This document shows positions 1-5,460 of a stretch of 5,460 nucleotides of DNA, one piece after another. Position 1 is the first letter of the stretch; each line of letters opens with the position of its first letter. The notes beneath the pieces are model-generated. The model saw only the letters and a program-made list of their open reading frames with translations. It did no database searches and was not told the DNA's origin. Source of the DNA: an uncultured Burkholderiales bacterium (lineage in GTDB: Bacteria > Pseudomonadota > Gammaproteobacteria > Burkholderiales > Burkholderiaceae_C); contig CALCBL010000512.1 of the NCBI GenBank assembly GCA_937897495.1, positions 1-5,460 on the forward strand, read 5' to 3'. The translations under genes were made by a program, and so were the position numbers.

Positions 1-1515
1 GCCCAAACGACTGGGACTTGCAAGATGAACAAACAAGGTTTCCATGTCAGAGGTCATGCGCGCATCGCTAGTGAGATAACTCAAATCTGTATAGAGCTTT
101 GCGGTTCTAGGGTTGTAGTTGCCTGTTGACAAGTGGCCGTATCGCTTGAGCAAGCGCCCCTCACGCCTTGTGACCAACAGCATTTTGGCGTGCGTTTTTA
201 AGCCGACCACACCATACACAACTTGAGCACCAACAGACTCCAATTGCTCTGCCCAATTGATATTGGCTTCTTCATCGAAACGGGCTTTGAGCTCGACCAC
301 AGCAGTTACTTCTTTTCCGCGCCGTACCGCTTCTCGGAGTAAATTCATCATGGCAGGGTCACTGCCTGTTCGGTAAATGGTTTGTTTGATCGCCAGCACT
401 TGGGGATCTTCTACAGCCTCTTTGAGGAAGGCCAAGACGCCATCAAAGCTTTCAAAGGGTTGATGAATCAGAACATCCCCTTTTTGCAGCCGTGCAAAAA
501 TGGATTCGCCTTGCTTCAACTGCTTTGGAAAACTAGATTGATAAGCAGGAAAAAGCAATGCAGGATCGCCCACCAAGTCAATGAGTTGGCTAAGACGAAC
601 CAAATTCACAGGGCCCGCAGCACGAAACAAAGCAGATTTTGGCAAGCTGAATTGTTTGAGTAAAAAGTCAGACAAATGTTCAGAGCAACTTTCCGAAACC
701 TCTAAGCGCAATGCTTGTCCATACTGACGGTGTTGCAAGCCCTTGCGCAAGGCTGTCCGCAAGTTTTCAACTTCTTCCTCATCAACTGACAAGTCTGAGT
801 TGCGCGTGACCCGAAATTGCGAAAACTGTCCGACTTCTCGACCTGGAAATAAGTCATTCAAATGCGCACGAATGACGCTAGACAACAGAACAAATGCTTT
901 GCCATGGCCGGCTACCTGGGCAGGAAGCGGAATGACCCTGGGCAAAACTCTTGGAACTTTGACAATGGCAATGTCGTTGGAGCGACCAAACGCATCCTTG
1001 CCAGACAACTGCACAATGAAGTTCAAGGATTTGTTGGCAACTTGTGGAAATGGGTGAGCAGGGTCGAGTCCTACAGGCACCAAAAGTGGATTGACCTCAC
1101 GTCTAAAATAATTTTTAACCCAGTTTTTTTGAACTATATTTCTCTCACCATGCGAAAGAATTTTGATGCCTTCTTTTTGTAAACTGGGTAGCAAAACGGC
1201 GTTGTACAAACTGTATTGTTCGTTCACCAAATCTCTGGCCGTGTTGTAAACGATCTCGAATGTCTTGGTGTTGTAAGTGCCTTTATCGTCATTGTTTCGA
1301 AATGCAGACATGTGCAAGTCAGCACGCACTTCGAAAAACTCATCTAAATTAGACGACACAATACAAAGATAACGTAGGCGCTCTAGGAGTGGAACTTCTG
1401 GCCGTTTTGCCCAGTCCAAAACTCGCTCATTGAAAGCCAATAGACTGCCATCTCTATCTAGCAAGTCGATGCCAGAGCTTGAATCATCTGAAGTCAATGA
1501 AGTAGGCTTTCTCAA
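1..1515 (-). CDS. ppk: Polyphosphate kinase 1 (3' end beyond window)
   Basis: PPK1 reversibly transfers the terminal phosphate of ATP to a growing inorganic polyphosphate chain through a phosphohistidine; it is usually membrane-associated. One uninterrupted frame gives about 505 of the usual ~690 residues. Numbered from the TTG at 1515, the N-terminal domain carries LAFNERVL (26-33) and SSNLDEFFEVR (54-64), with N56 matching the ATP-contacting Asn of E. coli PPK. The catalytic core has YRTGSDP (from 381), ELKARFDEEAN (from 408), THAKM with H442, and YGHLSTGN with H461. R382, R412, H442, H461 and Y475 all lie 7 residues from E. coli R375, R405, H435, H454 and Y468, so H442 is the predicted phosphorylated residue. 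The last domain is outside the window. The frame is open back to TAA at 1558-1560 with no ATG or GTG, so TTG at 1515 or 1497 must start it. The short Ser/Asp-rich N-terminus looks disordered. A Pho-box-like repeat lies upstream. Family call is certain; the start is not. Confidence 0.96.
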   Translation of the reverse strand, partial: MRKPTSLTSDDSSSGIDLLDRDGSLLAFNERVLDWAKRPEVPLLERLRYLCIVSSNLDEFFEVRADLHMSAFRNNDDKGTYNTKTFEIVYNTARDLVNEQYSLYNAVLLPSLQKEGIKILSHGERNIVQKNWVKNYFRREVNPLLVPVGLDPAHPFPQVANKSLNFIVQLSGKDAFGRSNDIAIVKVPRVLPRVIPLPAQVAGHGKAFVLLSSVIRAHLNDLFPGREVGQFSQFRVTRNSDLSVDEEEVENLRTALRKGLQHRQYGQALRLEVSESCSEHLSDFLLKQFSLPKSALFRAAGPVNLVRLSQLIDLVGDPALLFPAYQSSFPKQLKQGESIFARLQKGDVLIHQPFESFDGVLAFLKEAVEDPQVLAIKQTIYRTGSDPAMMNLLREAVRRGKEVTAVVELKARFDEEANINWAEQLESVGAQVVYGVVGLKTHAKMLLVTRREGRLLKRYGHLSTGNYNPRTAKLYTDLSYLTSDARMTSDMETLFVHLASPSRLG

Positions 1516-1574
1516 TTGGTCGCATCCATTCTTGAATAAGGAATCTTCCGCACAATCTTAAGTAGGCGTTACCA

Positions 1575-1580
1575 ATATTA
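1575..1580 (-). promoter_or_regulatory. Possible -10 element for ppk
   Basis: TAATAT on the minus strand matches TATAAT at 4 of 6 positions and lies 12 bases after the last Pho-box-like 7-mer. This is close to the arrangement of PhoB-activated promoters, where the box replaces the -35. An alternative is TATTAA at 1586-1591, 12 bases after the second 7-mer. The whole stretch is AT-rich, so chance matches are likely. Confidence 0.25.
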
Positions 1581-1592
1581 TTGAGTTAATAA

Positions 1593-1621
1593 ATTTCAAT
1601 TTGATGACAATTTGATGAATG
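1593..1621 (-). promoter_or_regulatory. Putative PhoB-binding Pho box upstream of ppk
   Basis: On the minus strand there are three consecutive 11-bp-spaced units: CATTCAT-CAAA, TTGTCAT-CAAA and TTGAAAT. The Pho box consensus is direct CTGTCAT 7-mers separated by 4 AT-rich bases. The middle unit matches 6 of 7 positions; the outer ones are weaker. Within it, TCATCAAATTG is repeated perfectly in tandem (plus strand 1597-1607 and 1608-1618). PhoB control of ppk is known in several proteobacteria, and the site lies about 80-105 bases before the ppk start. The period and core are seen directly; PhoB binding is inferred. Confidence 0.5.
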
Positions 1622-1652
1622 TCACAAAATGGTGCGTGGCAACACTCAATTG

Positions 1653-2408
1653 TTACAGACTTTTCTGCATGTGAGAGATGGGCAAGGACCTTCTACGGAA
1701 CTGCCAAGCTCTAAATCGCAACCAAACAGTTCTGATGAACAGGTGCGAGGACCAAATAGCGATCAAAGAAAAGACAATGTCGCTTAGAAAATGTCTCCCC
1801 TGCGCTATTCTCGTTAGGCCAATCAACCCCCCCACGACCAAACCCGTGACAAGCCAAAATTGACGCTTCCTTCGAATGCCAAACATTCCTAGTGACATGA
1901 GCGCAAAGCCAACCGCAGAATGTCCGCTGACAAATGAGCAGTTTGTTTGACAAAATTGGCTTGGCACAAAGACCGGTACAAATGCAGTAGGACCCGCAAA
2001 AGCCTGCACATCACGAGGACGCGGGCGCCCCATACCGTCCTTTAAAACTGTGTGTACCAAGAGTCCAATGCCAAGCACAACGACGGCAACAACGGCACAA
2101 GCACGCCGCCAATTTCTTCTTGAGACTCTGGATGGCATCAAGACAGCCACTGTCAAAAGAAGAATTGAACCAACAAACAGCACGCGACCAACCCATGGTG
2201 TGCCGTGGTACACAACTTTGACCAACCACATCTCGTTAGCAGGAAAGATTCCATTTTTTGCGTAAAACAAATGAGACATCCACAGATCCAATTGTGGGTA
2301 AACACTGAAAATCAATGTCGCAAACAAGAACAAGGCGATGCAACCCGGTATGCAATGGAAATGTCTGTTCAAAGCTCGCTCGAGAAATGCTCGCATCGAA
2401 TGAGTCAT
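1653..2408 (-). CDS. PAP2-superfamily membrane lipid phosphatase
   Basis: This 251-residue protein belongs to the PAP2 / type 2 phosphatidic acid phosphatase superfamily, which removes phosphate from lipid phosphates or pyrophosphates, usually on the periplasmic face. All three signature motifs are present: K123-DGMGRP-R130-P131 (KX6RP), S161-G-H163, and R200-X5-H206-X3-D210, where H163 and H206 are the expected catalytic histidines. Hydrophobic segments lie near 18-37, 73-92, 102-122, 163-178, 184-199 and 208-228, and the tail is basic. C153 and C157 sit just before the SGH motif. ATG at 2408 is chosen because GAGGAG lies 6 bases upstream and the ATG overlaps the upstream gene's TGA as ATGA. 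An upstream GTG (2477) would extend it far into that gene. Context with two lipid-sugar glycosyltransferases suggests recycling of undecaprenyl (pyro)phosphate or LpxE-like trimming of lipid A; the substrate cannot be decided. The family call is firm. Confidence 0.92.
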   Translation of the reverse strand: MTHSMRAFLERALNRHFHCIPGCIALFLFATLIFSVYPQLDLWMSHLFYAKNGIFPANEMWLVKVVYHGTPWVGRVLFVGSILLLTVAVLMPSRVSRRNWRRACAVVAVVVLGIGLLVHTVLKDGMGRPRPRDVQAFAGPTAFVPVFVPSQFCQTNCSFVSGHSAVGFALMSLGMFGIRRKRQFWLVTGLVVGGLIGLTRIAQGRHFLSDIVFSLIAIWSSHLFIRTVWLRFRAWQFRRRSLPISHMQKSL

Positions 2409-4003
2409 GGTTTGCTCCTCAATAGGTCTGGCACTTTCACTACCGCTAGAGGCCCAATGACCGCCAGCGTTTCCCACTCAATAGGCCAATAAGGCCTGGT
2501 GTTCTTGACCAAAGCCATCTCGCCAGGCAATGGCTCTCGTCTGGGAGCCTCTTGCTGCCTGTAAGTGGCAAACGAAGGAAGATGAACGCGCCATTGAACA
2601 ATGGTGTTGGTGTTATCGCGAAACTTCAAAGCCAGACCTTGCACAGGTGCTTGGATTGTTTGCGCCCACCAAGGCAATACAACGAGTGCTAAGACGCTGG
2701 CTTGAAAAACCGAAAAAGAAATAAACCCAAAACCTTGGGTCATGTAAGTGTTGGCAGGCTTCACAATGCGCAACAAATAATTCAAGGCAGGCGCAACATA
2801 CAGCAGCAAGGGAACTGCAAACAACCAAGCCTTCATCTGAGTTTGTGGCGAGCCCTCTAACAAGGTCTTGTAAAACACGTCCGTCACCCATTCAGGATGT
2901 TGCTGTAAATAACTGGGTAGCAACAGCATTGCAGTCAAACCAGATATTGCAACAGCCCAGGTCAAGGCCCACATGCGGCGGCTTGCAGACAATGCAGAAG
3001 AAGTTAGCAACAGGCATACAGCAGGGCCGGCATACAACAAATAATGTGGCAGCTTGGTATTGGCTATGCTGAAGAAACAAAACACAAAGGCAAACCAAAT
3101 CCAGGCGTATTTGAAGACAGGTTGTTGCCATTGAGTTCGAACATTGGCAATGGCACTCAAACACAAGGTCGACCAAGGCAACCACAACAATGGCAAAGCA
3201 ACTAGGAAGTAAGCCCAATGGCCTGAGTGCCCCTCCATGCTGCCCATGAAACGTTCGACGTTGTGCTTTAAGAGAAATCCATTGATGAAATTTTGGCCAT
3301 GCCTTGCGTAGGCATAAAGGTACCAAGGACAAGACACTGCAAGCAAAATCAGCCAGGCGACCCCATCAGAGAACAGCGCCTTAAGAGGCGCGCGCGCTTG
3401 AGGCATGAGCAAGCCGTAAATGGCCAATGTGCCCAATGGCACAACAATGGCCACAGGCCCTTTCACCAAAAGTCCCAAAGCAACCCAGAGGGCTAACTTT
3501 CTGCGGGACGCAACACTGTTAGAACTGATGACTCGCCAGAGATCTATAAAAATCAAGACGAAAAAAAGGCCCAACAAGGCATCCGCTGTAGCGGTTCTTG
3601 CCATCGCCCAAGGACCCAAGCTTGTCGCTGAAATGACGGCAGCCAATAAGCCAGCACGCGGGCCCCAAAGCTGATGCGCAAACCGGGCCAACGCCAGACT
3701 TGCCAGCCAACCAGAGAGCGCCGAAGGCAATCTAAAGGCAAACTCGTTTAAACCAAAAATAGACGCACTGATCGCTTGTAACCAATACACTCCAATAGGT
3801 TTGTCAAAGCGGTCCAGTCCGTTCAGGGTGGTATGACTCCAATCACCAGACACCAGCATCTCACGCGTGGCTTCCGTGAATGCACCTTCATCCACATCAA
3901 ATAACAGCGCTTGGTCTAGCCCTAGCAAAAATAAGCCAAGCAAGGCCAGAGCACCCAACACCCATTTAAGCGTCAATGAATTGGGTTGATCACTTGATAA
4001 CAT
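2405..4003 (-). CDS. ArnT-like family 39 glycosyltransferase
   Basis: This 532-residue polytopic inner-membrane protein resembles ArnT and other GT39/PMT enzymes, which take a sugar from a polyprenyl-phosphate donor and attach it to an acceptor on the periplasmic side. Near the N-terminus, after a first membrane segment (about 14-34), is D36-V-D38-E39, the acidic motif of the first periplasmic loop. It is followed by TREMLVSGDW (46-55) and RFDKPIGVYW (65-74), the counterpart of the ArnT FEKP segment. Further family features are RLPSALSGW (91-99), HNVERF (247-252) with a following G-H-W-Y stretch, and KLPHYLLY (317-324). About ten or more hydrophobic segments follow, and the last ~80 residues form a soluble, probably periplasmic, tail. 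ATG at 4003 has GAGG 6 bases upstream and overlaps the end of the preceding glycosyltransferase gene by 14 bases. Length fits the family (about 500-580). No other arn genes are visible, so aminoarabinose should not be assumed as the sugar. Confidence 0.93.
   Translation of the reverse strand: MLSSDQPNSLTLKWVLGALALLGLFLLGLDQALLFDVDEGAFTEATREMLVSGDWSHTTLNGLDRFDKPIGVYWLQAISASIFGLNEFAFRLPSALSGWLASLALARFAHQLWGPRAGLLAAVISATSLGPWAMARTATADALLGLFFVLIFIDLWRVISSNSVASRRKLALWVALGLLVKGPVAIVVPLGTLAIYGLLMPQARAPLKALFSDGVAWLILLAVSCPWYLYAYARHGQNFINGFLLKHNVERFMGSMEGHSGHWAYFLVALPLLWLPWSTLCLSAIANVRTQWQQPVFKYAWIWFAFVFCFFSIANTKLPHYLLYAGPAVCLLLTSSALSASRRMWALTWAVAISGLTAMLLLPSYLQQHPEWVTDVFYKTLLEGSPQTQMKAWLFAVPLLLYVAPALNYLLRIVKPANTYMTQGFGFISFSVFQASVLALVVLPWWAQTIQAPVQGLALKFRDNTNTIVQWRVHLPSFATYRQQEAPRREPLPGEMALVKNTRPYWPIEWETLAVIGPLAVVKVPDLLRSKP
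2415..2420 (-). promoter_or_regulatory. Ribosome binding site of the PAP2 gene
   Basis: GAGGAG on the minus strand, 6 bases before the ATG at 2408, is the strongest Shine-Dalgarno match in the window. It lies inside the last codons of the upstream glycosyltransferase and decides the PAP2 start in favour of ATG at 2408 over the GTG at 2477. Confidence 0.8.
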
Positions 4004-5021
4004 GCCAAGCCTCGTTGGGAGGTGTACTGACGTCGTTCAGCGTGTGATATGAATTGAATTTTCCGGCATCGTAATAAGTGCGCATCAATATTTCTGCAAT
4101 GACACCCGTTGTCAAAAGTTGCACGCCACTGACCACAGCAAAGAATCCGAGAAACATCAAGGGTCGATTGCCAATCGATTCACCCATGAACTTCAAAATA
4201 CCAAGGTAAGTCAAAATCAACAGACCTATGCCTGTCACGATGATGCCAAGTCCACCAAAGAAATGACCTGGCCGTGAACCAAAACGTAAGAAATAGTGAA
4301 TGGACAGAAGGTCGAGCAAGACTCTAAAGGTGCGCGAAAGACCATATTTAGATTGGCCTTTCATTCGAGGAAAATGCGACACAGGTATTTCTGCCATTCT
4401 CATCGGCGATGTCACGGTGGCCAACCAAGCCGGAATAAACCGGTGCATCTCACCATACAGGCGCACCTTGCGCAGCACAGAAGCTCTAAAGGCTTTCAAG
4501 CTACAACCAAGGTCTTGAAAATTAAGTCCACTCACATTGCGAATCAAACGATTGGCTAATTTTGAAGGTATCTTTCGAAGCCACAAACCATCTTGTCTGT
4601 TTTGGCGCCAACCTGCCACCATGTCGAGGTCATTGGATAGCAAATGCTGAACCAATTTTGGAATGTCACGCGGGTCATTTTGCAAGTCACCATCCATGGT
4701 CACAATCACATCACCGCGAGCGGCATCAATGCCTGCCTGCATTGCGGCTGTCTGCTTAAAATTACGAAGCAAACGAATCAAACGAACATGCGGTCCAATC
4801 TTTTTGGCTGTCAAATTCAATTGGTCCCAGGTAGCATCGCTGCTGCCATCGTCTACCACGATCAATTCCCATGGAAATGGGTAGTTCAACAATGCAGTTT
4901 GAACTGCTTGTATCAAATCACCGGCCAACTCTTCTTCGTTGTACATGGGCACAACAACAGAAAGCTGATGTGACTGAATTGGGGCATCTACCTTCAAGGT
5001 CAAGTGCTCGGAATTAGACAT
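3990..5021 (-). CDS. Family 2 polyprenyl-phosphate glycosyltransferase
   Basis: This 343-residue protein belongs to the DPM1/ArnC/GtrB-like branch of GT2, which transfers a sugar from a nucleotide sugar to undecaprenyl phosphate on the cytoplasmic face. The GT-A domain shows VVVPMYNEE (22-30), VVDDGSSD (55-62) and MDGDLQ (109-114) with D110 and D112 as the metal-binding DXD-type pair. It also has QDLGCSLKAFR (169-179), HRFIPAW (193-199) and MKGQSKYGLSR (220-230). Two hydrophobic segments follow, about 251-275 and 288-312, then a short polar tail, which is the usual layout of this branch. ATG at 5021 is preferred because AGGA lies 8 bases upstream. The ATG at 5030 would add three residues but leaves AGG directly against the start codon. 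The gene overlaps the end of the flippase-like gene by 8 bases and its own end overlaps the GT39 start, fitting donor synthesis for that enzyme. The sugar specificity cannot be read from sequence. Confidence 0.94.
   Translation of the reverse strand: MSNSEHLTLKVDAPIQSHQLSVVVPMYNEEELAGDLIQAVQTALLNYPFPWELIVVDDGSSDATWDQLNLTAKKIGPHVRLIRLLRNFKQTAAMQAGIDAARGDVIVTMDGDLQNDPRDIPKLVQHLLSNDLDMVAGWRQNRQDGLWLRKIPSKLANRLIRNVSGLNFQDLGCSLKAFRASVLRKVRLYGEMHRFIPAWLATVTSPMRMAEIPVSHFPRMKGQSKYGLSRTFRVLLDLLSIHYFLRFGSRPGHFFGGLGIIVTGIGLLILTYLGILKFMGESIGNRPLMFLGFFAVVSGVQLLTTGVIAEILMRTYYDAGKFNSYHTLNDVSTPPNEAWHVIK
4010..4013 (-). promoter_or_regulatory. Ribosome binding site of the GT39 gene
   Basis: GAGG on the minus strand lies 6 bases before the ATG at 4003, inside the last codons of the upstream GT2 gene. 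It supports this start and the 14-base overlap. Confidence 0.6.
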
Positions 5022-5460
5022 GAGCACCATCCTGCTTTGATTTGAAATTTTCTAGTCGCAATGCGTTGAACGACAAGGCCACCACCGCGCCCAACAAAGA
5101 AATACTCAGAAAGAAGATGTGGGTTAACAAAACGCTACCCATTAGGCCCTTCATCTCTTGCCAAGTTAGACCCAAGCCAGTCCAAACGCCAGCTTCGTAA
5201 GTACCGAGCCCCGCGGGACCTGTCAATGGCAACATCGCAGAAAGCTCACCGGTCAAAGCGCCCCGCAAGGTTTGAAAGCTGTCTAAACCTGTCAAATTTG
5301 AAAGCAGCAGAGAAACAACCAGTATCTTGACAATCCAGTTGGCAGCAGACCAAAACCAACCCCAAGCACTGGATCTCTGGTGCAAAAATGACCTTACTTG
5401 TCGAATCAAAAAGTGGCGAGACCGCAGCAGCCGAGGCCACCATTTTTTGGTTAAAAAACA
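5014..5460 (-). CDS. Flippase-like membrane protein, C-terminal part
   Basis: Only the last 148 residues are in the window; the frame is open to the right edge, so the start lies beyond it. The piece fits the lysylphosphatidylglycerol-synthase TM region / UPF0104 (YbhN-like) family, integral membrane proteins of about 300-350 residues. Members of this superfamily are thought to move or modify lipids, including lipid-linked sugars. The recognisable element is an acidic residue (E72 of the visible part) followed by LPLTGPAGLGTYEAG (77-91), corresponding to the LP-GGLG-EAG motif near the family's C-terminus. Hydrophobic segments lie at about 34-54 and 105-130, and the start of the visible part is strongly basic. 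TAA at 5014-5016 overlaps the GT2 start. Its place at the head of two lipid-sugar transferases suggests a role in carrying the lipid-linked sugar across the membrane, but this is inference; many members have no proven function. Confidence 0.78.
   Translation of the reverse strand, partial: CFLTKKWWPRLLRSRHFLIRQVRSFLHQRSSAWGWFWSAANWIVKILVVSLLLSNLTGLDSFQTLRGALTGELSAMLPLTGPAGLGTYEAGVWTGLGLTWQEMKGLMGSVLLTHIFFLSISLLGAVVALSFNALRLENFKSKQDGAHV
5030..5033 (-). promoter_or_regulatory. Ribosome binding site deciding the GT2 start
   Basis: AGGA on the minus strand lies 8 bases before the ATG at 5021. It touches the alternative ATG at 5030, which makes that upstream start unlikely. The site falls in the last codons of the flippase-like gene. 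Confidence 0.5.

Larger units (their letters stand above)
1516..1652. other. Intergenic region between the PAP2 gene and ppk
   Basis: This 137-base gap is the only non-coding stretch of any size in the window. It is AT-rich in the middle (about 1565-1620) and holds the tandem 11-bp repeat and -10-like sequences described separately. I see no strong GC-rich hairpin followed by a T run after the PAP2 stop, so read-through from the upstream operon into ppk is possible. On the minus strand, a five-codon frame (ATG at 1529, TGA at 1512-1514) ends overlapping the proposed TTG start of ppk. Confidence 0.6.

Noticed and set aside
382..1182. Plus-strand open frames opposite ppk (382-663, 743-1057, 862-1182)
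   Set aside because: The minus strand here encodes an uninterrupted PPK1 with all key residues in place. The plus-strand translations resemble no family I know and look like antisense shadows.
1622..1652. Intrinsic terminator after the PAP2 gene
   Set aside because: Only a three-base-pair GTG/CAC stem near GTGTTGCCACGCAC followed by a short T run can be drawn; this is too weak to call.
2409..2477. N-terminal extension of the PAP2 protein from a GTG at 2477
   Set aside because: The extra 23 residues are polar and lie wholly inside the GT39 gene, while ATG at 2408 has an ideal ribosome binding site and an ATGA overlap.
2892..3332. Minus-strand 146-codon open frame inside the GT39 gene
   Set aside because: It lies in another frame of a well-supported family 39 glycosyltransferase, is cysteine-rich in the way of random translations, and shows no domain.
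3415..3465. Repeated CAATGGC/GCCAATG words within the GT39 gene
   Set aside because: Short repeats of this kind arise from alanine, glycine and isoleucine codons in membrane segments and show no regular spacing.
5407..5409. TTG as the start of the flippase-like gene
   Set aside because: The frame stays open to the window edge, and the family is about twice the visible length, so this is an internal leucine codon of a gene cut by the edge.

Overview
The window looks like chromosome of a betaproteobacterium. The polyphosphate kinase N-terminus and the mix of genes resemble Burkholderiales, perhaps Comamonadaceae. That placement rests on remembered family resemblance, not a search, and the genus is not resolved. 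Base composition is moderate, a little under half G+C by eye. All five genes lie on the minus strand, so transcription runs from high to low coordinates.

Reading in the direction of transcription, the window opens inside a gene for a membrane protein of the lysylphosphatidylglycerol-synthase TM / UPF0104 flippase-like family (5460 to 5014, 5' end missing). Next come a family 2 polyprenyl-phosphate sugar transferase (5021 to 3990), an ArnT-like family 39 glycosyltransferase with many membrane segments (4003 to 2405), and a PAP2 phosphatase (2408 to 1653). Each of these genes overlaps the next by a few bases (8, 14 and 4 nt), so they are almost certainly one operon with coupled translation. A gap of 137 bases follows, and then ppk, polyphosphate kinase 1, which runs off the left edge (1515 to 1, about 505 residues visible).

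The four upstream genes read as a membrane glycosylation module. The family 2 enzyme would load a sugar onto undecaprenyl phosphate on the cytoplasmic face. The carrier would be moved across the membrane, possibly by the flippase-like protein. The family 39 enzyme would transfer the sugar to an acceptor on the periplasmic face. The PAP2 enzyme would remove phosphate from a lipid, either recycling the carrier or trimming a lipid A-type acceptor. The sugar and the acceptor cannot be read from this sequence.

The gap before ppk holds a perfect tandem 11-bp repeat that, with its flanks, gives three units in Pho-box register. It is followed by AT-rich -10-like sequence, which suggests phosphate-starvation (PhoB) control of ppk. 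The ppk frame has no ATG upstream of its conserved core and seems to start at TTG. I see no RNA genes, mobile elements, CRISPR arrays or convincing terminators. Nothing here is clearly a new kind of system; the most notable points are the compact glycosylation operon and the ppk control region.
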